This document shows, one piece after another, positions 10,679 to 23,401 of a stretch of 64,000 nucleotides of DNA (its first letter is position 1; each line of letters begins with the position of its first letter). The notes beneath the pieces were generated by a model. The model saw only the letters and a program-made list of their open reading frames with translations. It was not told the DNA's origin and ran no database searches. A program made the position numbers and the translations under genes. Origin of the DNA: Molossus alvarezi (taxonomy: Eukaryota > Chordata > Mammalia > Chiroptera > Molossidae); assembly GCA_037176705.1 (NCBI GenBank), contig CM073887.1:58985001-59049000 (forward strand), read 5' to 3'.

Positions 10679-11137
10679 ATACTATCTGTTGACAATGGAA
10701 TCTACAAACCAAATGAACGGGCAGAACAGAAACATTCTCATAGATACAGAGAACATTTTGTTGGTTGCCAGATGGGAGGGGGTTGGGGGAATGGGTGAAA
10801 AAGGTGAAGGGATTAAGAAGAACAAATTGGTTGCTAGACTGACAAACCTCAAAGAGAAGGGGGTTCGGGGGTGGGAAGAAATAAACCAAAGAACTTATAT
10901 GCATAACCAATGGACACAGACAACAGTGTGGGAAAAGGCAGGAGCGGGGCGAGAGTGGGGAGGAGGGGGTCAATGGGGGAAAAATGAGGAACATCTGTAA
11001 TACATTCAACAATAAAGATTTTTGAAAAGAACAACAACAGAATATTGTGGGCACATTTCAGAATGTCTATTTTCCTGTCTCTCCAATTTGGAGACAGCAG
11101 TTTTCCCTGTGACCTCAATTCTTTGATAGCTCTAAGA

Positions 11138-11329
11138 CAGTGGTTCTCAACCTTCCTAATGCCACCACCCTTTAATACAGTTCCTCATGGTGTGTTGACC
11201 CCCAACCATAAAATTATTTTTGTTGCTACTTCATAACTGTAATTTTGCTACTGTTATGTCTTAGGCGACCCCTGTGTAAGGGTCATTTGACCCCCAAAGG
11301 GGTCACGACCCACAGTTTGAGAACCGCTG
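11138..11329 (+). mobile_element. SPIN-type hAT MITE, arm A
   Basis: A 192-bp element with hAT terminal inverted repeats (CAGTGGTTCTCAA... and ...TTTGAGAACCGCTG) and a perfect 8-bp target-site duplication CTCTAAGA (11130-11137 and 11330-11337). The internal sequence matches my memory of SPIN elements, the horizontally transferred hAT family found in vesper bats and other tetrapods. It is non-autonomous, with no transposase ORF. Confidence 0.85.
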
Positions 11330-11545
11330 CTCTAAGAGGAGTTACTGATTTTGTTTGCTTTTTTCTGCTGAAGATGAGAATGTCACTTTAGCCTCTTACA
11401 ATGCAGATGAGAAATTAGAGGTCTCTGATTCCATGTTTTAGTGTGTGACTCCTAGTATGTTAGAACAAACAGTATTCCTCCTGCATAGAGAAAACTCACT
11501 TCTTCCCTCTACTTTTACTCAGAACACTTCAGTTCTGACACTTTC

Positions 11546-12571
11546 TTAATGAAGAATTAATGAGAGGCTAGTTTAATCATGAACAGTTTTAACTATAGGA
11601 AAATAAGAAAACAGGCCCAAGGGGGAAATAATACATGATAGCATTGATTCAAAATGTATAATTATTAACTTGGAAAAAAAATCACAAAATTGATCTAAAA
11701 ATCTACAATTGCAATGGGATGTTTTATTTAATATATCTTGTGAAGAAGTGGAAAAGATAATATTTTTTAGTACACAATCTGTTTGAAACAGTTAAAACAT
11801 TTCTAAGAACCAGCTATAGAAACATTTCTTTGACCAAAAAACAAACACTGTTTTAAATTATATACTAACATAACCTAAAACGTACTGAGGACTTATGTTG
11901 AGCTATGAATAACTGGAAATATCCACAATCTGCCTGATATGAGGAAGGTACCAAGTCTCACATGTCAGAGTAGTCAATGCACACGCAGCAGAGAAACCGA
12001 CTCCCTCGTAGTTCTTTCTGACAGCACCATTGTAGCTGTTTTGGTGGAATCAGGAACACATAGTCACATAGAATGAGGTGTTTACGATACAAATTAGACC
12101 TTATACAAATACAATCTAGAGAAGAGGGGAGTCAGTGTTTCAGAGAACACTCTTAAACATGACAGTCTGAATTTGTTTGGTGGACACATGAGGGCTTGTG
12201 GGAAATCTAAATTGACAGACCTTTGCTGTGGATATTGTGGAGGCATCTGTGGAAACCTATAGCTCTGAGAAACTGGAAGTCATGTAGTTGGTGGTGGTAT
12301 TGAGGATACTCTTGATTGGCAAGACAAAGAATCAGGAAAATGGATTGGAAGCAGGTATATACAAAACATCTATGCATCTGTCTCTCTGTGCTCTGTGGTT
12401 AAAAAATTGAGGGCTTCCAAATCTCATGCAAATGAGGTTATTAATGAATTTAACATGAAATCATAAAAAGAACAAAAAATGTTCTAGAAAATGTAGGTTA
12501 CAATATTACCATGTTGACATAACATATATTTCCGTAGAGCCACCTCCAATTCTATATTTTATTGTCCCATC

Positions 12572-12611
<40 letters not shown>

Positions 12612-13017
12612 GGCAAATATAAAAGCTTATTGGTCTACCTAAAATAATGTTATCACAAAAATTGAATCCAAGTTTAAGTGTTAAAAACACATAGGAAAGT
12701 AGCTAGAAATGTGATTTTATTTAGTCTCACAGACCTGAAGCACTGTGAGAGCAGTGACCACTCTAGTTAACATTCACTGTTGTATTTCTAGTGTCCAGCT
12801 CGGGAACATAGCAGGTGCTCAATATGAATAAAGGGATGGTGACACCACTGGTTGACTTTAGTGATATCATATAATCATTCTAATCATTGTAGATGGGTAA
12901 AAGATACCCTAAATGGTGACATCAGACTATTGTGGGAGGATTTTAATGGATTGATGGGGCAAAAATGTTGCTTTGGTGCAAAGATATTGTAGCTGTGAAT
13001 TAAATCTAATATAATTA
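11546..13017. other. Unrecognised AT-rich sequence with (TC)n microsatellite
   Basis: No coding region recognised. A (TC)n run of about 16 units lies at 12575-12607. It is downstream of the zinc-finger gene (minus strand), so parts may belong to its 3'UTR; a possible minus-strand AATAAA is at 12716-12721 but this is not decisive. Confidence 0.4.
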
Positions 13018-13263
13018 GCCCTGGCCAGTTTTGCTCAGCGATTAGAGCATTGGCCTGTGGACCAAAGAGTCCCAGGTTTGATTACGGTCAAGGGCATGTA
13101 CCTCAGGTGCAGTTTGGTCCCCGGCCCCGGTTGGGGTCATGAGGGAGGCAACCAATCGATGTGTCTCTCACATCAATGTTTCTCTCTCTCTCTCTCCCCT
13201 TACCACTCTGTCTGTGGATAAATGGAAAAAAAAATATCCTCAAGTGAGGATTAAAAAAAAAAA
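13018..13263 (+). repeat. VES SINE
   Basis: tRNA-like head, (TC)n, A-rich tail. Flanked by the duplication CTAATATAATTA at 13006-13017 and about 13265-13277. Confidence 0.85.
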
Positions 13264-13277
13264 ACTAATATAATTAT

Positions 13278-14085
13278 ACCTGTAAACATTTTAAGGTTTT
13301 TGTAAGTTTGAGGTTGATGTCGATACAGGTAGCTCTTCTTAATGTGAAGTCTATTTTCCTAATCACAGAGGTAATGACAAAGAGTAAAGGGAAAAGATGT
13401 AAATAGTAATTCAAATGAGTTATACACTATGATAAACTTTGCATATTTACAAATTTATGTCAATTATTCATTAGTAAGGAAAATTAGTAAGGCTCTTGTG
13501 ATAAAGAAAATTTTTCTTTTAAGAAAAGAGGAATAGTTATCACGGGTAAGGAATATCCAATATTTGCCACATGAAGCCAATAGGAAAATACTAACAAAAT
13601 ACCAAATTGTCATTATTTCCCTTAACCTGCAGAATATTTAAAAATTTATATAAAAATCAAGCCTACTAGTATATATTACAATTACATTTCAACTCACCCA
13701 TGGGTCCAACATACTTCAAAATGGAAAGACAAAAATTTTATAAGTGGTTTAAGAAAAAACACTACCAACTAAAAGCTTATGTACTGTTACTTAAAGAGTA
13801 CTTACAGAATTGTCTCAACTCATTATTCATTTGCAAAAGTAACAAGAAGAATCCATAGTCCAGAGACTGAGTTTCAGAATAAACTGCTGATAAAGACAGT
13901 ATATTTTTAGCTTTTAAAACATTTCTTTCATGTCACAAATTTTCTGGACTATTACATGTGAATTAATTTGTATCAGGCCTTCCTATATCACTTACATTTA
14001 TAGCCATTTCTCTCCAGTAGAGTTTTCAATAACTTTGAGTGTATTTATAAAGAGTGAAAACTTTCCTGTATTTATCAGTTACAAT
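13278..14085 (-). other. Downstream flank / probable 3'UTR of the zinc-finger gene
   Basis: AT-rich sequence immediately 3' of the zinc-finger stop codon. No repeat or ORF recognised. It probably includes 3'UTR, but the poly(A) site cannot be fixed from sequence alone. Confidence 0.4.
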
Positions 14086-15750
<1,665 letters not shown>

Positions 15751-15774
15751 TTAGGAGTATATGATTAGTGATTT

Positions 15775-15975
15775 TTTTTTCTTTTTATTAATTTGATTTG
15801 TTACAGATGTTTCTCCTTTTTTCCCCATTGACACCCTCCTCCCTATCCCTCCCCATCCTGTCCCCAGCTTTGTTGTCCGTGTCCATCGGTTATGCGTACA
15901 TGCATATAAGTTCTGTAGTTTATCTCTTCCCTCCCCGCCCCCCTCTTCTGAGGGTTGTCAGTCTGTACCCTGCTT
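15775..15975 (-). repeat. 5'-truncated L1 3' end
   Basis: Minus-strand L1 3'UTR with T-rich (poly-A) left end at about 15775-15790, in intron 3 of the zinc-finger gene, in the same sense as the gene. Confidence 0.75.
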
Positions 15976-16285
15976 CCATGATTTCTTTATTAATTATTTA
16001 TACTTATTCATAAACATTAGAATTATGCATTTACAATTAATAGGGAAAGTATAGGTTTTCTGCTCTGAATTGTCTGAAACTGAATATAATGAATGCTCTG
16101 AAAGAAGGTTTGACTGAAGCTATTATCAAAGTAGTGTTACTCATATATGGAGTTTCTGAATACTGTTTCCAAGTAAACTATTTTGGAAACACTGAATATG
16201 TCACAATTTAGAAAACATTTTCGCTAAAAATTTTCCAAAATTAAATAAACTTGAAGCTGAGCTGTTTTGTGTCTGCTTACTTTTA
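15976..16285. other. Intron 3 sequence, nothing recognised
   Basis: About 310 bp of AT-rich intronic sequence without recognisable features. Confidence 0.4.
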
Positions 16286-16970
16286 TTTTTCAATTACAGT
16301 TTATATACAATGTTATTTTGTATGTGTTTCATTTGTACAGCATAGTGTTTAATCATATACTTTACAAAGTGGTCCTCCTGATATTTCAAGTACCCACCTG
16401 GCACCATACATAGTTATTACAATATTATTGACCACATTCCCTATGTTGTACCTTACGTCCTCATGACTATTTGGTAACTACCAATCTTTATTTCTTAATC
16501 CCTTCACCTTTTTCACCCAGTTCCCAAACCCCATTCTATCTGACAACCATCAGTCTGTTCTCTGTATCTATGAGTCTGTTTCTATTTTGATTATTTTGTT
16601 CTTTAGATTCCACATATAAGTGAAGTCATATGGTATTTGTCTTTCTCTGTCTGACTTATTTCACTTAGCATAATATCCTCTAGGTCCATCCATGTTGTTG
16701 CAAATGATAAGATTTCATTTATTTTTATGGCCAAGTATTATTCACTGTGTGTGTACTTTTTATCCATTTGTCTATTGATGGACACTTGGGTTGCTTCCAT
16801 ATCTTAGCTATTGTAAGTAGTGCTGCAATGAACATGGGAGTGCATATAGTCTTTTGAATCAGTGTTTTAGGTTTCTTAAGATATATACCCAGAAGTGGAA
16901 TCACTGGGTCATAAGGCAATTCCATATTTAATTTTTTGAGGTCTGCCTGCTTGTTTTTAGATTTTCATGA
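16286..16970 (-). repeat. Old L1 ORF2 C-terminus and 3' end
   Basis: On the minus strand a 66-residue stretch (16725-16925) matches the C-terminal end of L1 ORF2p ('PVIPLLGIYLKK' context), followed by degraded 3'UTR down to about 16286. Lies in intron 3. Confidence 0.8.
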
Positions 16971-17022
16971 CATACAAAGATCCCCTCATGGGACACTGAT
17001 TTTTGTTGTGAATATAACTTAC

Positions 17023-17083
17023 CTTAGATTTCTTCCCTGGTTTTTGTACTGATCTTCAATGTTTTGGTCTTCACATTTTCTTC
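17023..17083 (-). CDS. KRAB zinc-finger gene exon 3 (61 bp)
   Basis: The acceptor TGCATTTTAG precedes 17083 and the donor GTAAGTTAT follows 17023. The 61-bp exon continues the frame from exon 2 (phase 1) to exon 4 (phase 2), encoding a short acidic linker with 'EDQNIEDQYKN'. An exon of this type and size follows KRAB-A in the related human chromosome-19p zinc-finger genes and replaces a classical KRAB-B box. Confidence 0.9.
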
Positions 17084-17204
17084 CTAAAATGCAGACCCAG
17101 AAAAATAAAAAGTTACAGAAGAATTATCACATTGCTGGTCTATGATGAGTTCTGACTACGCCTGGTTTATTTACCAACGTGTTCTCTTTCCCCATTCCAA
17201 ATCA

Positions 17205-17402
<198 letters not shown>

Positions 17403-17409
17403 CTAAAAC

Positions 17410-17956
17410 ATCCCACATATGTATATAGGAAGACAAGTAAGATAGACAGTACTGGGGGGTGGGGTCTGTAGTCAATTCATAAGAAGTTCACATGGTCCGT
17501 GATTTCAAAATATTTATTCTATGACTTGGTCATCAGAATTCTTATTCACTACACATAACCACTTCCTCACAGAATTAATAGCATCTTGAATCTTTCAGGC
17601 ACATAATTTTCCTAAACACTGGTCTTTGAAAAAGATCATTAACCCACTGACATCTACATGCCATCTGATGGTAGAATTTGCCCATTTGGTTAAGGAATGA
17701 ATAGGAAATCCCCATTTCTTAGTGAGTACACAGAGACCAGTGTTTAGGGTCAGCTCTAATTACAGTGGAATACACAGAAAGAACCACACATTTCAGACCT
17801 TTTTTGAGAAGCCTCTAGAGAACCTCAAAGATGACAGGAGAGAGAAAAAGAAGGACGCTGGATGTAGCTTCTGATACTTAAAGGCATAAAAACAGTAAAC
17901 ACAGGTTAAGCCCTAGCCAGATAAACTTAAAACCTCACATTAAATGCCTATTTACT
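17410..17956. other. Start of intron 1 with an ancient L1-like fragment
   Basis: 17410-17780 holds nothing recognised. 17785-17955 matches (plus strand) the ancient L1-type sequence also present in the inverted-repeat arms (about 33370-33530). Confidence 0.4.
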
Positions 17957-18195
17957 GCCCTGGCTGATTTGGCTCAGTTGTAGAGTGTTGGCCTGTGGAC
18001 CAGTGAGTCACAGGTTCGATTCTGGCCAAGGGCACGTAGTTCGGTTTCGGTTCATCCCCGGCCCTGGCTGGGGTTGTGTGGGAAGCAACTAATTGATGTG
18101 TCTCTTTCACATCATGTTTCTCTCTCTCTCCCTCCCACTCTATCTGAAGATAAATGGAAAAATATCCTCAGGTGAGGATTAAAAAAAAAAAGGCC
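17957..18195 (+). repeat. VES SINE in intron 1
   Basis: tRNA-like head, (TC)n at 18117-18130 and A-rich tail. Flanked by GCCTATTTA on both sides. Confidence 0.85.
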
Positions 18196-18292
18196 TATTT
18201 ATCTTGGTTGCTTCTCAGTATATCATGTCTGGATTCCAACAACAACAAAATCACACAGCTTCCTAAAAGACTTAACCTTGGACTAACATCGA

Positions 18293-21007
18293 GATTTCCT
18301 GTCAAGATGGCGGTGGAGGTAAACGCAGCGGTATCGTGTCCTTCCACAACCACATCAAAGTTACCACTAAACTACAGAACAACCATACAGAAAACCACCT
18401 GAAATCAAGCTGAATGGAAGTCCTACAGCTACGGAATTAAAGAAGCAGCCACACGGAGACTGGTAGGAGGGGCAGAAGCGCGGATGGGCTGGTCCCACAC
18501 CCACGAGTAGCAGATCAAAATTAGGAGGACACTTTGGCTGGGAAGGTCCTCCCTGAGGACTGAGGGGCCCATACTAGGCGCCCAGCTCAGGGTTCCAGTG
18601 CTAGGAAGAGAAGTCCCCATAACTTCTGGCTGTAAAACCAGCTGTAACTGAGGCTGAGGTGGCTGGAACCCCAGGCAGTTCCTCTTAAAGGGCCCGCGTA
18701 CAGACTTACTCAGACTCGTACCCTCCAGGCTCCAGCGTGAGAGAGGCAGCTTGAAAGGCACCAGAGACATACAGGGAAGAACTGAGTTGTTTGGCATTGG
18801 AGCGAGGGCTGGAGAGAGGGCTTTCTCCTGGACAGATGTGCTGCCAGAGGCCTTTGTTCCTTTGATGAGCCCTTCCCTGGGGCGGCAGACAGCCGCCATA
18901 TCTGGGACTCCAACAATGTAGCCCACAGTTTGCCCCTCCCTGGTGATTCTCTGAGGCCCTGCCCCACCTGACTTTTGAGCCCACCCAAGCTGTTCCCAAT
19001 GGCTTTACCATAGGATTGGCTTGTCCTGCCTCCTGTTTCAGATTCTCCTAAATGCTCTCACAAAAGCACCATCTGGTCTCAGCGAACCCCATACCTCTCA
19101 TTAAATGGCCTCAGGCCTGGCACTAGGACAGTGAGCCTTGGTTCACAACTTGGCCTTGCCTGGTGACCTCCAAGCCCAGCACAAGAAGTAGCCATCTTCA
19201 GACCGCTTTGTAGCTTATGCCTGGTGGCCCCGGGTAGAACACAGGCAGTGGCTGTCTTTGTCCCAGAGCCAGGAAACCCAGTGGACAGTGTCAGACCATG
19301 GTGAAGCACCACTACCCAACCACCTCCACAAGTGACACACTCAAGGAGTAGACTCAGTGGGTACCAGAACCTTGCTGAAGTAAGTCTTGCTCTGTATGGT
19401 GGGGCCCCACACAGCTGATCACCCAAGGTAGTCAGAGGTTAGTAGACAGTGGGTACAGCCAGTGCTTGCAGCTGATTAGCCTGAGTAAAACCCTCCTAAT
19501 GATGTAATTTAATCTTGATTGCTGTTGGTACAATAGAAGGGTGTCAAGTCCACAGGAGGGGTGCACCTTGAGGGCCCAGCTGGGTGACCAGGGAGGCTGT
19601 GCCATTGGACCCTACAGGACACCTACTACAATAGGCCACCCTAGGAAGCCCAGAAGACATAGCAACTCTACCTAATACATAGAAACAAACACACAAGGGC
19701 AGCCAAAATGAGACAAAGAAACATGCCCCAAATGAAAGAACAGAACAAAACTCCAGGAAAAGAACTAAATGAAGTGGAGATAATCAATCAGATGCAGAGT
19801 TCAAAACACTGCTTATAAAGATGCTCAATGAACTTAGTGAGGGCCTGAAGAGCATAAAAAAGGACCAGTCAGAAATGAAGGATGCACAGTCAGAAATGAA
19901 GAAGGCACTAACTGAAATAGAGACTAATTTACAGAGATTCAGTAGCAGAAAGCCAAAAAACAAACCATTGACTTGGAATATAAGGAAGCAAAAAACACCC
20001 AATCAGAACAGCAAAAAGAAAAAAAGAATCCAAAAAAATGAGGATAGTGTAAGGAGCCTCTGGGACAACTTCGTGCATGCCAACATTAGCATCATAGGGG
20101 TGCCAGAAGGAGAAGAGAGAGAACAATAAATTGAAAACCTATTTGAAACAATAATGGCAGAAAACTTCCCCAACTTGGTATGGGAAACAGACATAGAAGT
20201 CCAGGAAGCACAGAGAGTTCCAAACAAGATGAACCCCAAGAGGCCCACACCAAGACACATCATCATCAAAATGCAAAAGTTTCAAGACAGAGAGAATCTT
20301 AAAAGCAGCAAGAGAAAAGCAGTTAGTTACCTACAAGGGAGTTGCCATAAGACTGTCAGCTGATTTCTCAAAAAAACTTTGCAGGCCAGAAGGGAGTGGC
20401 AAGAAATATACAGAGTGATGAAAAACAAGAACCTAATTACTCTATCCTGCAAAGTTTTCATTTAGAATCGATGGCCATATAAAGAGTTTCCCAGACAAGG
20501 AAAAGCTAAAGGACTTCATCACCACCAAACCATTATTATATGAAATGTTGAAGGGTCTTTTTGAAGAAAAAGATAAAAAAAATGAACAAAATGGCAATAA
20601 ATACATATCTATCAACAATTGAATCTATAAAAAATGAACAAGGAGAACAGAAACATTCTTATAGATACAGAGAACATTTTGTTGGTTGCCAGATGGGAAG
20701 GGGGTTGGGGGAATGGATGAAAAGGTGAAGGGATTAAGAAGTACAAATTGGTTGCTAGACTGACAAACCTCAAAGGGAAGGGGGATTGGGGGGGGTGGGA
20801 AGAAATAAACCAAAGAACTTAAATGCATATATGCATAACCAATGGACATAGACAACAGTGTGGGGAAAGGCAGGAGGGGGGCAGGAGTGGGGAGGAGGGG
20901 GTCAATGGGGGAAAAATGAGGAACATCTGAATGCAGTGCCTTAGACTGTTCGGCCATCCTGACGGAACATCTGTAATACATTCAACAATAAAGATAAGTT
21001 AAAAAAA
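18293..21007 (+). mobile_element. HAL1 copy 3 (long 5'UTR form), intron 1
   Basis: It begins GATTTCCTGTCAAGATGGCGG, keeps the long 5'UTR segment (about 19100-19673) and has ORF1 remnants at 19740-20590 broken by several stops and frameshifts, then a short 3'UTR with A-rich end at 21000. No ORF2. The 3'UTR carries a 44-bp insertion at 20930-20973 bounded by a repeated GGAACATCTG. Confidence 0.85.
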
Positions 21008-21999
21008 TTCACCTTTGCCAATTATAGTAAAATCATATAACTATATATGATTTTAATAGAAAGTTACTAAGTTATCCAGTTAGTATAATCAATGCAATTA
21101 AAGACTGCTTTTCATCAGTCAACAAAGGAACTTCAAGCATATTAAACTCATTTAGAAATTTATTCTATCAAGTTAAAATCAAACTATCTTAAAAGAAGGC
21201 CAAATTCAGCTGTTCAAAGGCAAAACAGAAGGGATAATAATTTTTTCACTAAATAGGTATACAGTGGTTTTTAATCCTTCAAGGCCCTATTTAATTTACA
21301 TTAGATCATATGAAGTTAGGTAGAATTAAGGACTGTGGGGTCCCATTTTATTAACATAATTTGAAAGTGCCAAAGACTAAATTACAATTCAACTTATTAT
21401 TCATTGGTTCAAACCTTCCTCGCTGGTTGTGGTATATACTTTAAGAAAATGCATGCTATGATCACGGAGAAATTAGGTAAGATCATAGTTCTCATGGTTA
21501 AGGTGAAACATCCTTTATGGTATTATATTTTATATTATACTAATTATATTATATTCAGTACTCTATATTATATTCACGAATTCCCCTAACATTATCAGGG
21601 GTATCTTGCTTAAATTTAGTGGGATCCCTCTGGGATTAGAAATGTGGAAACAAAGGAGTGTGGATCAGCCTGCCACGTACTGGCTGCCTTTCCCCATCTC
21701 TTCTCTTCTCTCTCTAGATAACTGCTCTTTCAGGAAAAGCCACTAACTAGATGGGTCCACCTCTTGTACAGGGTATAGACCCCTTCCTCTCATTTGTGCC
21801 CTACACATTGGGGCCAACTCAGCCTCTGTCACAGCTTCACTCTAATAGATATTCCCAACAAAGACACAGACCCAGGATTAATTTAAGGAGGGCCCTGATC
21901 CCATACTCCTGCTTCCAAATGCCTCAGAATTCCTGAAACTGTCAATTCTGGTTGGCTGAACATCAAACTAAAGCTTGGTAGGCTTAGCAATGCCATAGG
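21008..21999. other. Intron 1 sequence, nothing recognised
   Basis: AT-rich at 21008-21600, then more balanced. Short ORFs show no domain. No repeat family recognised. Confidence 0.4.
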
Positions 22000-22192
22000 G
22001 GGAAGCACAGCTCACAGCACTAGCTCTCCAGCTGTGCACAGTGAGGGCTACCATCAGGCAGCAGAGCAGGTTAGAGCAAGAGAAGACGGATCCACCAGTG
22101 TGGTCTTGTCAGGATATGCTGTTTATGGTGTCAGCTGTTATGATCACCTGCAGAGTGATGGTTACCTTGACAATGATGACATTGGTGTGTGG

Positions 22193-22215
22193 ACACACAC
22201 ACACACACACACACA
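22193..22215. repeat. (CA)n microsatellite
   Basis: About 11 ACs at the end of a duplicated block segment. Confidence 0.9.
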
Positions 22216-22692
22216 CTCCCTCTTATGGTAGGAAGAGACTTGTGATCACATAAGGAAGGTCTCAGGAGGGCAGGGCAGCCTCTCAAACAGCTCTGAGATG
22301 GCTTCAGAAGGCAAGGAAAGGAGCCTGGCCTGGGTGTTCAATGGGGTTAGGGGTAGGGCTGGGGCAAGAATCCCTTGTCCAAGGGTAGGGGCTTGTGTGA
22401 TTTGTATTTCCTGCCATCTCTAGAGGAAAGACCACTCAGACTTTTCCATCAGTTTGTCCAGGTGGGAGCCCAAGGGGCAGAGAGAGGGGGAAAGTTTTAG
22501 TTGCAAGAAGTCAGATACCAAAAAGTGTGGGGTCCAACTGCTCATTATAATGAAAGACTAACAAGATGCTCAAGAAATTCAACATTGGTTGTTGGGGGTG
22601 GCTGAAACAAGAGCCCTGGAGGAGACCAGAATGTTCCTTTCAGTGGTGAGTTGACTTTATCTTAAACCTTTAAACATTATCTTACATAGACT

Positions 22693-22899
22693 TAAAACAT
22701 TGTTTTATATGTTTTTATTGCTTTTTTAGAGACAGAGGAAGGGACAAACAGAGAGAAACATCGATATGAGAGAGATACATCGATTGGCTGCCTCCTGCAT
22801 GCCCTCTACTGGGGATTGAGCCCACAACCTGGGCATGTGCCCTGACTGTCTCAGTCCATGGGATGGCGCTCTGTCCACTGAGCCACACCGGTGGGGCTG
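22693..22899 (-). repeat. tRNA-derived SINE (older type)
   Basis: Minus-strand SINE flanked by the 10-bp duplication ACATAGACTT (22683-22692 and 22900-22909). Confidence 0.85.
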
Positions 22900-23210
22900 A
22901 CATAGACTTTGCTAGCCACTGCATGCATTGCTTTAAAAAATAAGCCGAGTAATTTATATAAACCATATTTTTCCTATTTAATAGTTTTTAAATTATTTTT
23001 TAAAATTTAATTTTAAACTTATTTTTTTCTTTTCAACATAGAAAACCATTCTAAGAGTTAATTCTTTAAACATTAATACCTATTAAAGTTTAAACCATAA
23101 AAAATAAAGAAATCTCAAATCTTTTTCTAACCAAAATAACAAGAGGCATTATAGCTTCTTATATATATCACACTGAGGGTTTATTTCAGGGATAAAAGCA
23201 TATTATAATT

Positions 23211-23401
23211 AAAAAAAATTTTTATTGATTGATTTTAGAGAGACAGAGAAAGGGAGCAGAAAGAGAAACATTGATCTGTTGTTCCATTTTATTTATGCAT
23301 TCATTGGTTGATCAATTTGTGTATGTGCCCTGACTGGGGATTAAACCCACAACCTTGGTGTATCAGGACGATGCTCTAACCAACAGATGCCTGGCCAGGG
23401 C
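23211..23401 (-). repeat. tRNA-derived SINE (older type)
   Basis: Minus-strand SINE with a 16-bp duplication beginning AAAGCATATTATAA (23195-23210 and 23402-23417). Confidence 0.85.

Larger units (their letters stand above)
8882..11035 (+). mobile_element. Full-length HAL1 copy 2 (short 5'UTR form)
   Basis: A 2154-bp element bounded by a 9-bp target-site duplication AACAGAATA (8873-8881 and 11036-11044). It starts with GACTTCCGGTCAAGATGGCG, has a ~880-bp 5'UTR, ORF1 (9761-10678), then only ~350 bp of 3'UTR and an A-rich end. There is no ORF2, the defining property of HAL1 elements. The 3'UTR ('ataaacc...gaacttatatgcat...ccaatggaca') is homologous to the 3' end of the L1s in this window, consistent with mobilisation in trans by L1 reverse transcriptase. 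It is duplicated with the inverted-repeat arm. Confidence 0.88.
7345..11545 (+). repeat. Arm A of a 4.2-kb inverted repeat
   Basis: Position x here matches the complement of position 41171-x throughout, with no net indel, paired with 29626-33826. By eye I see only about 15-20 mismatches in 4.2 kb, several clustered at 10154-10212 and near the inner end (11410-11460). The arm holds old mammalian repeat sequence (7345-8620), a full-length HAL1 and a SPIN element. The spacer is 18.1 kb and contains the intact KRAB zinc-finger gene. Confidence 0.93.

Noticed and set aside
22193..22215. Possible CRISPR-like or regulatory tandem repeat
   Set aside because: Simple (CA)n microsatellite; no spacer structure and a mammalian genome.
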